Shown in pieces: positions 1 to 8,727 of a stretch of DNA of 64,000 bases (positions are counted from its first letter, which is position 1; the number at the start of each line of letters is the position of its first letter). The stretch lies in NCBI GenBank assembly GCA_963731105.1, contig CAVSUM010000003.1:73786-137785 (forward strand), given 5' to 3'. The translations under genes and the position numbers were made by a program. The stretch comes from RPQJ01 sp963731105. Its GTDB lineage: Bacteria > Pseudomonadota > Gammaproteobacteria > Steroidobacterales > Steroidobacteraceae. The notes under the pieces are model-generated. The model searched no databases, had not been told where the DNA came from, and was given only the letters and a program-made list of their open reading frames with translations.

Positions 1-581
1 ACGAGAACTACAAGCACAGCGAGGCGAAGCCGTGGGTGGCCACGTACCGCTGGCCCATCCTGTTCTTCGTCGCGGTGGCGTTCTGGAACATGGTGGGCGC
101 CGGCCTGTTCGGCTTCCTCATCAACCCGCCGCTGGCGCTGTACTACATGCAGGGCCTCAACACGACGCCGCTGCACGGCCACACCGCGCTGTTCGGCGTG
201 TACGGCATGCTCGGCATCGGCCTGATGCTGTTCTGCCTGCGCGGCCTCGGCCGCACGGCCGTCTGGGACGAGAAGCTGCTCAAGGGCTCGTTCTGGACGC
301 TCAACATCGGCCTCGCGCTGATGGCGCTGCTGTCGCTGCTGCCGCAGGGCCTGATGCAGGTGCACGCGGCCGTGACGCACGGCTTCTGGTACGCGCGCTC
401 GGCCGAGTTCCTGCAGCAGCCGCTGATGCAGACGCTGGTGTGGCTGCGCATGCCGGGCGACGTCGTGTTCTCGATCGGTGCCGGCATGCTGGCGCTGTTC
501 GTGGCGAAGCTGTACATCGGCAAGGCGAAGCCGGCACCGGTGCCGGCGACGACGGTAGCCGAGGCGACCACGGGTCGCTGA
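1..581 (+). CDS. norB: Quinol-dependent nitric oxide reductase, C-terminal fragment
   Basis: The open frame is already running at base 3 and ends with TGA at 579-581, so this is the last ~192 residues of a gene that starts left of the window. It shows four or five hydrophobic membrane segments and a HGHTALFGVYGMLG stretch, the histidine-rich part of a haem-copper oxidase helix that matches the end of qNor-type nitric oxide reductases. These reduce NO to N2O at the inner membrane. A strong terminator follows and nnrS and nirS lie close by, which fits denitrification. A cNor large subunit is less likely because this tail resembles the single-subunit enzyme. The apparent start at 36 is an internal GTG valine. 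Confidence 0.85.
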   Translation, partial: ENYKHSEAKPWVATYRWPILFFVAVAFWNMVGAGLFGFLINPPLALYYMQGLNTTPLHGHTALFGVYGMLGIGLMLFCLRGLGRTAVWDEKLLKGSFWTLNIGLALMALLSLLPQGLMQVHAAVTHGFWYARSAEFLQQPLMQTLVWLRMPGDVVFSIGAGMLALFVAKLYIGKAKPAPVPATTVAEATTGR

Positions 582-601
582 TGACCGTCGCTGTGATGAG
601 C

Positions 602-630
602 AGCGGGCGCCTTCGGGCGCCCGCTGTTTT
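602..630 (+). terminator. Rho-independent terminator after norB
   Basis: A perfect 10-bp stem (602-611 with 616-625) closes on a TTCG tetraloop and is followed by GTTTT. It lies 20 bases after the nor stop codon and separates nor from nnrS. Confidence 0.9.
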
Positions 631-661
631 GAGGTACTTTGCGTGATGCCTGCGAATCCCG

Positions 662-1885
662 TTGCTGCCACCCGCTGGAGCCGTGCTGACCGCGGCTCCG
701 CACCGCCTCGCCTTCCTCTGCGGCCTCGCGAGCCTGCTCGCCGCGAGCTTGTGGTGGGGCCTGCACCTGGTCGCCCGCTACAGCGGCACGCCGCTGTTCG
801 CGCTCGACCTCGGCGTGGCGCCGATCTGGGCGCACTCGTTCCTGATGCTGTTCACGGTCCTGCCGACCTTCTTTCTCGGCTTCCTGTTCACTACCTATCC
901 GCGCTGGATGAACGGCCCGCTGGTGCCGCGCCTCGCCTACGTCGCTGCGCCTCTGCTGCTGACGGCCGGGACCGCGTGCTGGCTGGTCGGCGTGCACACC
1001 GCGCTCCCGCTGCAACTGGTCGCGGCGGCCCTGGTGACGGCCGGACTGGCAACCGCACTGGTGGCGCTGCTGCGCGTGCTGCTCGACGCGCAGCAGGTCG
1101 TGTCGCATGCGATCGTGACCAGTGCCGCATTCGCGATCGGGGTCGTCTGCGCCGCCGGATTCGGCTACGGGCTGTGGGCCGGCAGCGACTTCGTGCTGCA
1201 CTTTGCCGTGCGCGGCGCGCTGTGGGGCTTCCTGCTGCCGGTGTTCTTCGCGGTCTGCCACCGCATGATCCCGTTCTTCTCGCAGGGCGTAGCCGTGGGC
1301 TACGTGCCGTGGCGCCCGACGTGGCTGCTCGTGTCCGTGGTCGGGCTGGCGTGGCTGCGCCTGCTGCTCGGCACCGCGGGCGCACTCGATTCGCTGCTGG
1401 TGGTGGATGCCGCGCTGTTCGTCCTCACGGCGCTCGCCGCAGTGCGCTGGACGTCGCTGCGCGCCCGTGGCAACCCGCTGCTGTGGACGCTGTACGCGGG
1501 CTACGCCTGGCTGCCGGTCGCGATGCTGCTGCAGTCCCTGCGCGACGTGAGCTTCCTGGTCACGGGCGAATGGGCGCTCGGTCGCGCGCCGATCCACGCC
1601 CTCGGCATGGGATATTTCGCCGGCATGCTCATCGCCATGGTGACCCGCGTCACCATGGGACACTCCGGACGGCCGCTGGCCATGGATCGCATCGCGTTCG
1701 CCTGTTTCGTCGGCGTGCAGGCCGCTGCGGCCCTGCGCGTGGCCAGTGAAATCGTGACGGCCCCGGCGGCGATCCAGTGGCTGCTGCTCGGCAGCCTCGC
1801 GGTGTGGCTCGTGGCATTCGCCGTCTGGGGCGGCCGCCACGCGCCGATCTACCTGGCACCGCGCAGCGACGGGCGGCCTGGATGA
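662..1885 (+). CDS. nnrS: NnrS family membrane protein (NO response)
   Basis: A hydrophobic protein of about 400 residues with roughly twelve membrane helices and NnrS-like stretches such as FTTYPRWMNGP, CHRMIPFFSQG and the C-terminal HALGMGYFAGM/TRVTMGHSGRPL. NnrS is a haem- and copper-containing membrane protein that protects against nitrosative stress and is usually linked to denitrification genes, as here. The start is uncertain. The frame opens only after a TGA at 644-646, and the in-frame TTG (662) and GTG (683) lack good ribosome sites. The best site, GAGG at 631-634, serves GTG 643 or ATG 646 in the neighbouring frame, which suggests a one-base error near 650-680. The 3' end overlaps the next gene by four bases (ATGA). 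Confidence 0.85.
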   Translation: MLPPAGAVLTAAPHRLAFLCGLASLLAASLWWGLHLVARYSGTPLFALDLGVAPIWAHSFLMLFTVLPTFFLGFLFTTYPRWMNGPLVPRLAYVAAPLLLTAGTACWLVGVHTALPLQLVAAALVTAGLATALVALLRVLLDAQQVVSHAIVTSAAFAIGVVCAAGFGYGLWAGSDFVLHFAVRGALWGFLLPVFFAVCHRMIPFFSQGVAVGYVPWRPTWLLVSVVGLAWLRLLLGTAGALDSLLVVDAALFVLTALAAVRWTSLRARGNPLLWTLYAGYAWLPVAMLLQSLRDVSFLVTGEWALGRAPIHALGMGYFAGMLIAMVTRVTMGHSGRPLAMDRIAFACFVGVQAAAALRVASEIVTAPAAIQWLLLGSLAVWLVAFAVWGGRHAPIYLAPRSDGRPG

Positions 1886-2274
1886 GCGAGCTGTACCTGC
1901 CGCTGCGCCACATCCACATCACGTGCGCGATCCTGAGCATCGCGTTGTTCGTGCTGCGCGGCGCGCTGATGCTCGCCGACTCGCCGTGGCAGCGCAACGT
2001 GGTGCTGCGTTACCTGCCGCACGCCGTCGACACCGTGCTGCTCACCACGGCACTGATCCTCACCACGGTGATCCACCAGTTCCCGTTCGCCACCGGCTGG
2101 CTCACGGCCAAGCTGCTGCTGCTGGTCGCCTACATCGTGCTCGGCAGCATCGCGCTCAAGCGCGGCCGAACGCGACGGATCCGCATCGCCGCGTTCATCG
2201 CAGCACTGGCAACGGTCGGGTTCCTGGTCACCGTGGCGCGGGCACACCATCCGCTGGGGATGTTCGCCTCGTGA
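1882..2274 (+). CDS. SirB2 family membrane protein
   Basis: 130 residues with four predicted membrane helices. The start LYLPLRHIHITCA and the internal HAVDTVLLTTA and LTAKLLLLVAYIVLG stretches are typical of SirB2 (invasion-gene up-regulator) proteins, whose biochemical role is unknown. The ATG overlaps the nnrS stop as ATGA, so the two are probably translationally coupled and co-transcribed. The gene converges on the minus-strand TonB-domain gene with a gap of four bases. Confidence 0.8.
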   Translation: MSELYLPLRHIHITCAILSIALFVLRGALMLADSPWQRNVVLRYLPHAVDTVLLTTALILTTVIHQFPFATGWLTAKLLLLVAYIVLGSIALKRGRTRRIRIAAFIAALATVGFLVTVARAHHPLGMFAS

Positions 2275-2278
2275 GAGT

Positions 2279-3448
2279 TCATGAGAGCCAGAAAACGACG
2301 TTGAGAATGTAGGCGTCGTCCGCCACGCGGCAGCGCGTGCGGTCCTCATCCTCGGCGACGACGAACCGCCACTGCCTGACGGCCTGCAGGACATTCGAAT
2401 CGAACGCGTCGCCAGGCACCGAGGCCAGCACCCGCGACTGCTGCACCTTGCCGTCCTCGTCGAGGGCCACGCTGACCACCACGGCGCCGACGATGCCGCG
2501 GTACCGCTCGTCCCGGGGGTACTGCAGCTTCGGCACGCGGTTCATCCCGCCGCGACAACGCGGCAGCGCCGGCACCGCGGACGGACCCTGCAGGTCAGCT
2601 GTGCGCGGCTCACGCAGCTCGCGGGGCAAGGATGGCGGGCGCTGCGCTGTGTCGGCCGGCGTGCGAGTCACCTTTGGCCCGGACTGCGAATCGCTCGCGA
2701 GGTACGCGTTGATGGCACTGATCCACGCCACCGCCTGGTAGCGGATCGACTGCAGCCGATCGCAGCTTGCAGGATCGCCCGCGCGCTCGATGTCGGTGAC
2801 GATCCGTTCGTGCAGATCGGCCATCGCGTCGGACTGCCGCACCGACCGGTCGTCCATGAAACGCGCCGCGATCTGCCGGATCTCCGCCTGTCGCTGTAGC
2901 GGCAGGCTCGCGGCTCCCGCGCGGCCCGCGAGCCTCGCCAACAGACCCGCGGCCCGGTCGGCATCGCGCCACGCACCGCGGCCCCACGCGTCGGACAGCA
3001 GTTCCCGGGCCGCCTGCATCGAGATCGCATCGGCCGTGGCGTCCGCCGCGACGCGTGCGTCGAGCGTGTCGAGCAGTGCAGTGCTGCCGCCTGCGTCCGG
3101 CTGTGACTTCCAGGCGACCAGTTGCACCAGCACGCGCGACATGGCCGGCTCGTCGTCGAACGTCGGCGGCTCACCGGTCGGGCCGGCCAGGAACCCGGCA
3201 AACCGTTGCGCGACTTCCATGCGCCCCGCCCGGTACGCCGCGAACCCGAATTCGCGCGCCAGACGCGGGGCATTCACTGTATCGCCGGCCACTGTCGGCC
3301 ACGCGGCAACCGCGGCATCGGTCGCGGCCCCGAGGTCGCCACGCGCCACTGCGGCATTGAATGCCTCGACGCCGGCATTCGCGGCCCCTGCCTGTCCGGC
3401 CAGGCACAGCAGGATCGCACTGGCCATCACACGGCGGATTCCATCCAT
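2279..3448 (-). CDS. Secreted protein with C-terminal TonB domain
   Basis: 389 residues. Residues 1-23 form a signal peptide. The middle is an alanine-rich helical region without a family I recognise. The last ~90 residues contain YPRDERYRGIVGAVVVSVALDE-like strands and AVRQWRF, the TonB C-terminal fold that contacts the TonB box of outer-membrane receptors. There is no proline-rich linker and no clear N-terminal membrane anchor, so this may be a periplasmic TonB-like protein rather than a true energy transducer. An AAGGAGG ribosome site (complement of 3457-3463) supports the ATG at 3448. It is divergent from the dnr-like gene. Confidence 0.7.
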   Translation of the reverse strand: MDGIRRVMASAILLCLAGQAGAANAGVEAFNAAVARGDLGAATDAAVAAWPTVAGDTVNAPRLAREFGFAAYRAGRMEVAQRFAGFLAGPTGEPPTFDDEPAMSRVLVQLVAWKSQPDAGGSTALLDTLDARVAADATADAISMQAARELLSDAWGRGAWRDADRAAGLLARLAGRAGAASLPLQRQAEIRQIAARFMDDRSVRQSDAMADLHERIVTDIERAGDPASCDRLQSIRYQAVAWISAINAYLASDSQSGPKVTRTPADTAQRPPSLPRELREPRTADLQGPSAVPALPRCRGGMNRVPKLQYPRDERYRGIVGAVVVSVALDEDGKVQQSRVLASVPGDAFDSNVLQAVRQWRFVVAEDEDRTRCRVADDAYILNVVFWLS

Positions 3449-3510
3449 ACCGTGCCTCCTTGGTCCTGCGAACTATTCCACAGCTCACCCCGGGCTGCTA
3501 CGGTGGCGGG

Positions 3511-4206
3511 ATGCAGAACCCGACCAACCTGCTCGCCGCCGTGCGCGGGCACCACCTGTTCGCCGGCCTGTCGCCGGCGCAGATGCAGCGACTGCTGACG
3601 AGCAGCTTCGTCGAGGACTACGAGTCGGGCCACCTGCTGTTCGACCGGGGCCAGCCGGCACAGTATTTCTTCATCGTCATCGAGGGACAGGTGAACCTGG
3701 TCCTCTACTCGAAGGCCGGCGAGGAGAAGATCGTCGACATCCTCGGGCCCGGCAACAGCTTCGCCGAGGCGGTGATGTTCATGGAGGCGAAGGGCTATCC
3801 GGTTTCGGCTGTGGCAGCCGCGCACTCGACCGTGGCGCGCTTTCCCAGCCGTGAGTACATCGCGATCCTGCGCGAAAGCCCGGAAACCTGCCTGCGCATG
3901 CTCGGGCACCTGAGCCAGCGGCTGCATATGCGCATCCGCGAGATCGAGTACCTGACGCTGGAGAGTGCCACGCACCGCCTCGTGCGCCTGATCGAAGGCC
4001 GCCTGCCCCTCGACGCCGACGGGCCAGCGGAGATCACACTGCAGGAGTCGCGACAGGAACTGGCGTCGCGGTTGTCCATGAAGCCCGAAACCCTGTCGCG
4101 GATCCTGCGCCAGCTGGCCGATGCAGGCGCCTTGGTGGTGCACGGCCGGGTCCTGCAAGTACCTGATCGCAAAAGACTTCTGGCCATATTCGACGCCACG
4201 CCCTGA
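3511..4206 (+). CDS. dnr: Crp/Fnr family regulator, Dnr-like
   Basis: 231 residues: a cyclic-nucleotide-binding-type beta barrel (about 20-130), a dimerisation helix, and a Crp-type helix-turn-helix near the C-terminus. The recognition helix carries ETLSR, matching the E..SR signature that reads TTGAC/T half-sites in FNR-class proteins. The four FNR cluster cysteines are absent, which fits the Dnr group that senses NO through haem and activates nir and nor genes. A perfect TTGAC-N4-GTCAA box lies just downstream in front of nirS. The upstream flank has weak ribosome-site signals only (GGTGGCGGG before ATG). Confidence 0.85.
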   Translation: MQNPTNLLAAVRGHHLFAGLSPAQMQRLLTSSFVEDYESGHLLFDRGQPAQYFFIVIEGQVNLVLYSKAGEEKIVDILGPGNSFAEAVMFMEAKGYPVSAVAAAHSTVARFPSREYIAILRESPETCLRMLGHLSQRLHMRIREIEYLTLESATHRLVRLIEGRLPLDADGPAEITLQESRQELASRLSMKPETLSRILRQLADAGALVVHGRVLQVPDRKRLLAIFDATP

Positions 4207-4232
4207 CAGCACGCAGAAAGTCGCAACTGCAA

Positions 4233-4246
4233 TTGACCGAGGTCAA
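4233..4246 (+). promoter_or_regulatory. FNR/DNR box upstream of nirS
   Basis: A perfect palindrome, TTGAC-CGAG-GTCAA, centred 97 bases before the nirS ATG. For a class II site centred at -41.5 the transcript would begin near 4281. The dnr-like gene immediately upstream encodes a protein with the matching recognition motif, so it probably binds here in response to NO or low oxygen. Confidence 0.85.
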
Positions 4247-4336
4247 GGCGCCGACGGCTCCCCGGTACTAGTGTTGGCTCCATCCCCAGCGGCGGCCCGT
4301 CGCGTCGCCGGGCGGTACCAACCACGGGAGCCATCC

Positions 4337-6473
4337 ATGACGTCCAAGTTGAAACACCCCGTCCGCGCCGCACTCGTGTTGGCGGTGACGGGTGTCCTGG
4401 GCTTTGCCACCCCGGCGTGGGCACAAGCAGTGCACAAGGCGGAGGTCGCCGGCGCCGCCGGCGTGACGCCGGCGCAGTTAGCCGCCGGCAAGACCGTCTT
4501 CGAGATCACCTGCATGGCCTGCCACCAAGCCGACGGCAAGGGCCTGCCCGGCGCTTTCCCGCCGCTGGCCGGGTCCGACTACCTGCTGGGCGACAAGGAT
4601 CGCGCCGTCGGCGTGGTCGTGCGCGGCCTCGAGGGCGAAGTCGTGGTGAACGGCGTCAAGTACAACTCCGTGATGCCGGCGATGACGCAGTTGTCGGACC
4701 AGGAGATCGCCGACGCGCTCACCTACTCGATGAATTCGTGGGGCAACCAGGGCGGCGCAGTGTCGGTCGCACAGGTTGCAGCCGTGCGCGCCAAGGCGGC
4801 CGCAGAGCCCAAGAAGGCATCCTCGCCGACCCAGCACCCGACCACGACGGCCGAGCTCAAGTACCAGGGCGCGCCCTCGCCTGCCGGCGCCGCCGGCGTG
4901 AAGATCCTGGTGACGCCGGGCGCCCCCGACATGACCGAGCCCGAGTTCAAGCACGCGCAGGAAATCTACTTCCAGCGCTGCGCCGGCTGCCACGGCGTGC
5001 TGCGCAAGGGCGCCACGGGCAAGCCGCTCACACCGGACATCACCCAGAAGAAGGGCACCGAGTACCTGAAGGTGTTCATCAACCAGGGTTCGCCCGCCGG
5101 CATGCCGAGCTGGGGCAAGTCCGGCGAGCTGTCGCAGGAGGAAGTGGACATCATGGCCCGCTTCGTCCAGCACGAGCCGCCGCAGCCGCCCGAGTTCGGC
5201 ATGCCCGAGATCAAGGCGAGCTGGAACGTGATCGTGCCGGTGTCGCAACGGCCGACCAAGCAGCAGAACAAGTACAACCTCGACAACATCTTCGCGGTCA
5301 CGCTGCGTGACGCGGGCGAGGTCGCCCTGATCGACGGCGACACCAAGGAGATCATCAACGTCGTCCGCACCGGCTACGCCGTGCACATCTCGCGGCTGTC
5401 GCACTCAGGCCGCTACGTGTACACGATCGGCCGCGACGGCAGGATCGACCTGATCGACCTCTTCTTCGACAAGCCGACCAAGGTGGCCGAAATCAAGGTC
5501 GGCCTCGAAGCGCGCTCGGTCGAGACGTCGAAGTACAAGGGCTACGAGGACAAGTACGCGATCGCCGGGGCGTACTGGCCGCCGCAGTACACGATCATGG
5601 ACGGCCTGACCCTCGAGCCGCTCAAGGTCGTCTCGACCCGCGGCATGACGGTCGACACGCAGGAGTTCCACCCCGAGCCGCGCGTGGCCGCCATCGTCGC
5701 CTCGCACGAGCATCCGGAGTTCATCGTCAACGTGAAGGAAACCGGGCAGATCCAGCTGGTCAACTACGAGGACATCAACAACCTCAAGACGACCACGATC
5801 GGCGCCGCGCGCTTCCTGCACGACGGCGGCTGGGACTCCACCAAGCGCTACTTCATCACCGCGGCCAACCAGTCGAACAAGATCGCGATCGTCGACTCCA
5901 AGGAGCAGAAGCTCACGGCGCTGGTGGACGTGGACAAGATCCCGCACCCGGGTCGCGGCGCGAACTTCGTCGACCCGACAGTACGGTCCGGTCTGGGCGA
6001 CCAGCGCGCTCGGCAACGAGAAGGTGACGCTGATCGGCACCGACCCCGAGAAGCACGCCGACCACGCGTGGAAGGTGGTGCGAGTGCTGAAGGGCCAGGG
6101 CGGCGGCTCGCTGTTCGTCAAGACGCACCCGAAGTCGAAGCACCTCTACGTCGACACCACGCTCAATCCGGATCCCAAGATCAGCCAGAGCGTGGCGGTG
6201 TTCGACATCAACGACCTCGAGGCCGGCTTCAAGGTGCTGCCGATCGCCGAGTGGGCGAACCTCGGCGAAGGCCCGAAGCGCGTCGTGCAGCCCGAGTTCA
6301 ACGCCGGCGGCGACGAGGTCTGGTTCTCCGTGTGGAACGGCAAGGACCAGAAGTCGGCCCTCGTCGTGGTGGACGACAAGACGCTCGCGCTCAAGAAGGT
6401 GATCAACGATGCACGCATCGTGACGCCGACCGGCAAGTTCAACGTCCACAACACCGTGGGCGACGTGTACTGA
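4337..6473 (+). CDS. nirS: Cytochrome cd1 nitrite reductase with extra N-terminal cytochrome c domain
   Basis: About 711 residues. A signal peptide ends near residue 30 (TPAWAQA). A first class I cytochrome c domain carries CMACH (59-63), an Ala/Pro/Lys linker follows (about 140-180), and a second haem-c site CAGCH lies at 215-219. The rest is the eight-bladed d1 propeller, with HISRLSHSGRY and RDGRIDLIDL. The enzyme reduces nitrite to NO in the periplasm. Usual NirS has one haem c and about 570 residues, so this copy has an added c domain, perhaps a fused electron donor such as NirC. A one-base insertion at about 5977-5981 moves the frame in the conserved NFV.P(K)YGPVWATS region, and the rest (from about 5981) is clear in the next frame. 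Confidence 0.9.
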
Positions 6474-6512
6474 CGATCCTCCCTGCGTGAGTCCCTCCGG
6501 GGACGCGCATTC

Positions 6513-6545
6513 AGGCCCTGCCTCGCGAGAGGCAGGGCCTTTTTT
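6513..6545 (+). terminator. Rho-independent terminator after nirS
   Basis: A perfect 12-bp stem (6513-6524 with 6529-6540), a GCGA loop and five T residues, 39 bases after the nirS stop. It ends the nirS transcript before the desaturase gene. Confidence 0.92.
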
Positions 6546-6580
6546 CGAAACACTGAACGGCGGCAGGACCCGCGGCTACA

Positions 6581-7645
6581 ATGGCCGCCATGCAGGCCAC
6601 GACCACCTGGAACCGCAAGGCACTGCTGGCCGCCTTCGAAGAGTCGTCGCTGCTGCTCCCGGGCCTGATCCTGGCGTTCGACCTGGCGCTGTTCGCCGCC
6701 GGGTCCGCCCTCACGCTGCTGGCAGCGTCCCTGGCCCTGAAGCTGGTCGGCACGCTCGTCGTCACCGGCGCGATCGTGCGCCTGTTCCTGGTCGGCCATG
6801 ACGCCTGCCACGGCAGTTTTTTCGGCAGCGCGCGGCTCAACGCCGCCTGCGGCCGGCTGGCCTTCCTGCCGTCGATGACCGCCTACAGCCTGTGGGAAGT
6901 CGGCCACAACACGGCCCACCACGGCTTCAACAACCTGAAGGGACGCGACCAGGTCTGGGCGCCCTTCTCCAAGGCCGAGTTCGACGCACTGCCGCGGCGC
7001 CGCCAGTTGCTCGAGCGCCTGTATCGGGGCGGCCTCGGCTGGGGCGCCTACTACCTGGTCGAGATGTGGTGGAAGAAGCTCTACTTCGCGAGCCGCAAGG
7101 AAATCGGCTCGAGCCGCCGCGAGTACACGCTCGACAGCCTGCTGGTGACCGCCGGCGCACTGGTGTGGCTCGGCGTGGTGGCACTCGTGGCACGCGCCAC
7201 GGGCCAATCCTTCGCGCTGCTGGCAACGCTGGCCGTGGTGGTGCCGTTCCTGCTGTGGAACGGCATCATGGGCTTCGTCGTCTACCTGCACCACACGCAC
7301 CCGACGATCGCGTGGTTCCAGAACCGACAGGAATGGCAGCGCCACCGTGCCTACCTCACGGCCACGGCCTGCGCGCGCCTGCCGCTCGGCATCGATCGCC
7401 TGATGCACAACATCATGGAACACAACGCCCATCACCTGAACCCGCGCATACCCATGTACACGCTGCGCGCGGCACAGCAGGTGCTGCGGGAGAAATTCCC
7501 GGGGCTGTGCGAATACCGGCTGGACTGGCGGACCTACGTGGACAGCGCAAGGCGCTGCAAGCTCTACGACTACGCCAACCACGCGTGGACGGATTTCAGC
7601 GGCCAGGTGACAGCGCGCGTTGCGCTCGCCAGCCCCGCGACCTGA
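6581..7645 (+). CDS. Membrane fatty acid desaturase family protein
   Basis: 354 residues. Three histidine clusters typical of the di-iron membrane desaturase/hydroxylase family are present: HDACH (73-77), HNTAHH (109-114) and EHNAHH near 280, set among four to six membrane helices. The enzyme would insert a double bond or hydroxyl into an acyl chain or other lipid; the substrate cannot be read from sequence. The C-terminal EYRLDW/YVDSARRCKLYDY region resembles DesA-type enzymes. A TACAAT -10-like hexamer (6577-6582) overlaps the first ATG, so the second ATG at 6590 could be the true, perhaps leaderless, start. lpxD follows after ten bases, suggesting one transcript for membrane-lipid functions. 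Confidence 0.85.
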   Translation: MAAMQATTTWNRKALLAAFEESSLLLPGLILAFDLALFAAGSALTLLAASLALKLVGTLVVTGAIVRLFLVGHDACHGSFFGSARLNAACGRLAFLPSMTAYSLWEVGHNTAHHGFNNLKGRDQVWAPFSKAEFDALPRRRQLLERLYRGGLGWGAYYLVEMWWKKLYFASRKEIGSSRREYTLDSLLVTAGALVWLGVVALVARATGQSFALLATLAVVVPFLLWNGIMGFVVYLHHTHPTIAWFQNRQEWQRHRAYLTATACARLPLGIDRLMHNIMEHNAHHLNPRIPMYTLRAAQQVLREKFPGLCEYRLDWRTYVDSARRCKLYDYANHAWTDFSGQVTARVALASPAT

Positions 7646-7655
7646 GGACCGGTCC

Positions 7656-8717
7656 ATGCTCCACGGCCATGTCGTCCAGGCCCGCCATGCGGACCTGCTC
7701 ACCTACCTGCACGGCGATCCCGACGCTGTCGCCACCGACTGCCGCGCGCCCGACGACGCCGGCCCGGACAGCCTGGTCTTCGTCAGCGACGCACAACAGC
7801 TCGCGGTCGCCCGCGAGCGCCGCGCCGCGATCCTGGTCGTGCCGAGGACGATGGCCGACCAGCTCGACCCGCAGGACGGCGCGTTCGGCTGCTGCTTTGC
7901 CGTGGGCTCCGTGCCGATGGCTATGGCGGTGCTGCTCAGGCACTTCGATCGCAAGCGCGAGCGCTTCACGCAGTGGGGCGAGCGGCATCCGACGGCCGTG
8001 GTACACGACACCGCCGTGCTTGGGTCCGGTGTGTGGCTGGGCCCCTATTGCGTCATCGGTGCCGGCGCGTCGATCGGCGACGGCTGCTGCATCGGCGCGC
8101 ACGTGGTCGTCGAGAACGGCGCACGCGTCGGCAGCGGCACGATCCTGCACCCGCACGTGTTCGTCGGCGCCGATTGCGAGCTCGGGCGCGACTGCGAGAT
8201 CCACCCGCACACCAGCATCGGCAGCGACGGCTTCGGCTACGCCGTGGGCGCGAGCCGTCGGCCGCAGAAAATCCCGCACCTCGGCAACGTGCACATCGGC
8301 GACGAAGTCGAGATCGGCAGCAACTGCGCGATCGACCGCGCCAAGCTGGCGTCCACCTGGATCCGCTCCGGCACCAAGCTCGACAACATCTGCCACATCG
8401 CGCACAACTGCGACCTGGGCGAGGACGGCTTCTACACCGCGGGCTTCATGATGGCGGGTTCGACCACGATCGGGCGCCGCTTCATGACCGGCGGCAACAG
8501 CGTGGTCTCGGCGCACCTCACGCTCGCCGACGACGTGGTGCTGGCGGGTCGCTCGAGCGTGACCAACGACATACGCGAGCCCGGCCACTACGGCGGCTAT
8601 CCGCTGCAGCCCCTGAAGGACTGGATGCGCACGCTGGCCTCGCTCGGGCAGTTGAACGAGATGCGCAAGAACCTCAACCGGGTGCTGAAGCAGCTGCGGC
8701 TGACCGACCAGGCCTGA
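7656..8717 (+). CDS. lpxD: LpxD-type UDP-3-O-acylglucosamine N-acyltransferase
   Basis: 353 residues. An N-terminal LpxD-type domain (about 1-105) precedes a left-handed beta-helix of hexapeptide repeats (about 108-300, e.g. IGAGASIGDG, IGSNCAIDRA), and a helical tail ends the protein. The HIAHNCDLGEDG stretch carries the expected catalytic histidine. LpxD adds the second 3-hydroxyacyl chain to the lipid A precursor in the cytoplasm. A GAGGA ribosome site seven bases before the ATG supports the start. The usual partners fabZ, lpxA and bamA are not adjacent; instead it follows a desaturase. This may be a second, orphan copy. Confidence 0.85.
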   Translation: MLHGHVVQARHADLLTYLHGDPDAVATDCRAPDDAGPDSLVFVSDAQQLAVARERRAAILVVPRTMADQLDPQDGAFGCCFAVGSVPMAMAVLLRHFDRKRERFTQWGERHPTAVVHDTAVLGSGVWLGPYCVIGAGASIGDGCCIGAHVVVENGARVGSGTILHPHVFVGADCELGRDCEIHPHTSIGSDGFGYAVGASRRPQKIPHLGNVHIGDEVEIGSNCAIDRAKLASTWIRSGTKLDNICHIAHNCDLGEDGFYTAGFMMAGSTTIGRRFMTGGNSVVSAHLTLADDVVLAGRSSVTNDIREPGHYGGYPLQPLKDWMRTLASLGQLNEMRKNLNRVLKQLRLTDQA

Positions 8718-8727
8718 CGGCGCCGGC

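Noticed and set aside
143..1840. A long minus-strand open frame opposite norB and nnrS
   Set aside because: It has no family motif, is rich in Arg/Gln/His and lies opposite two clear genes; it is a GC-rich shadow. Similar frames at 6146-7702, 16258-18009, 23288-25810 and 25551-27818 were rejected for the same reason.
6577..6582. TACAAT as a -10 box for the desaturase
   Set aside because: It overlaps the first ATG and has only a poor -35 partner; I noted it but do not annotate a promoter.
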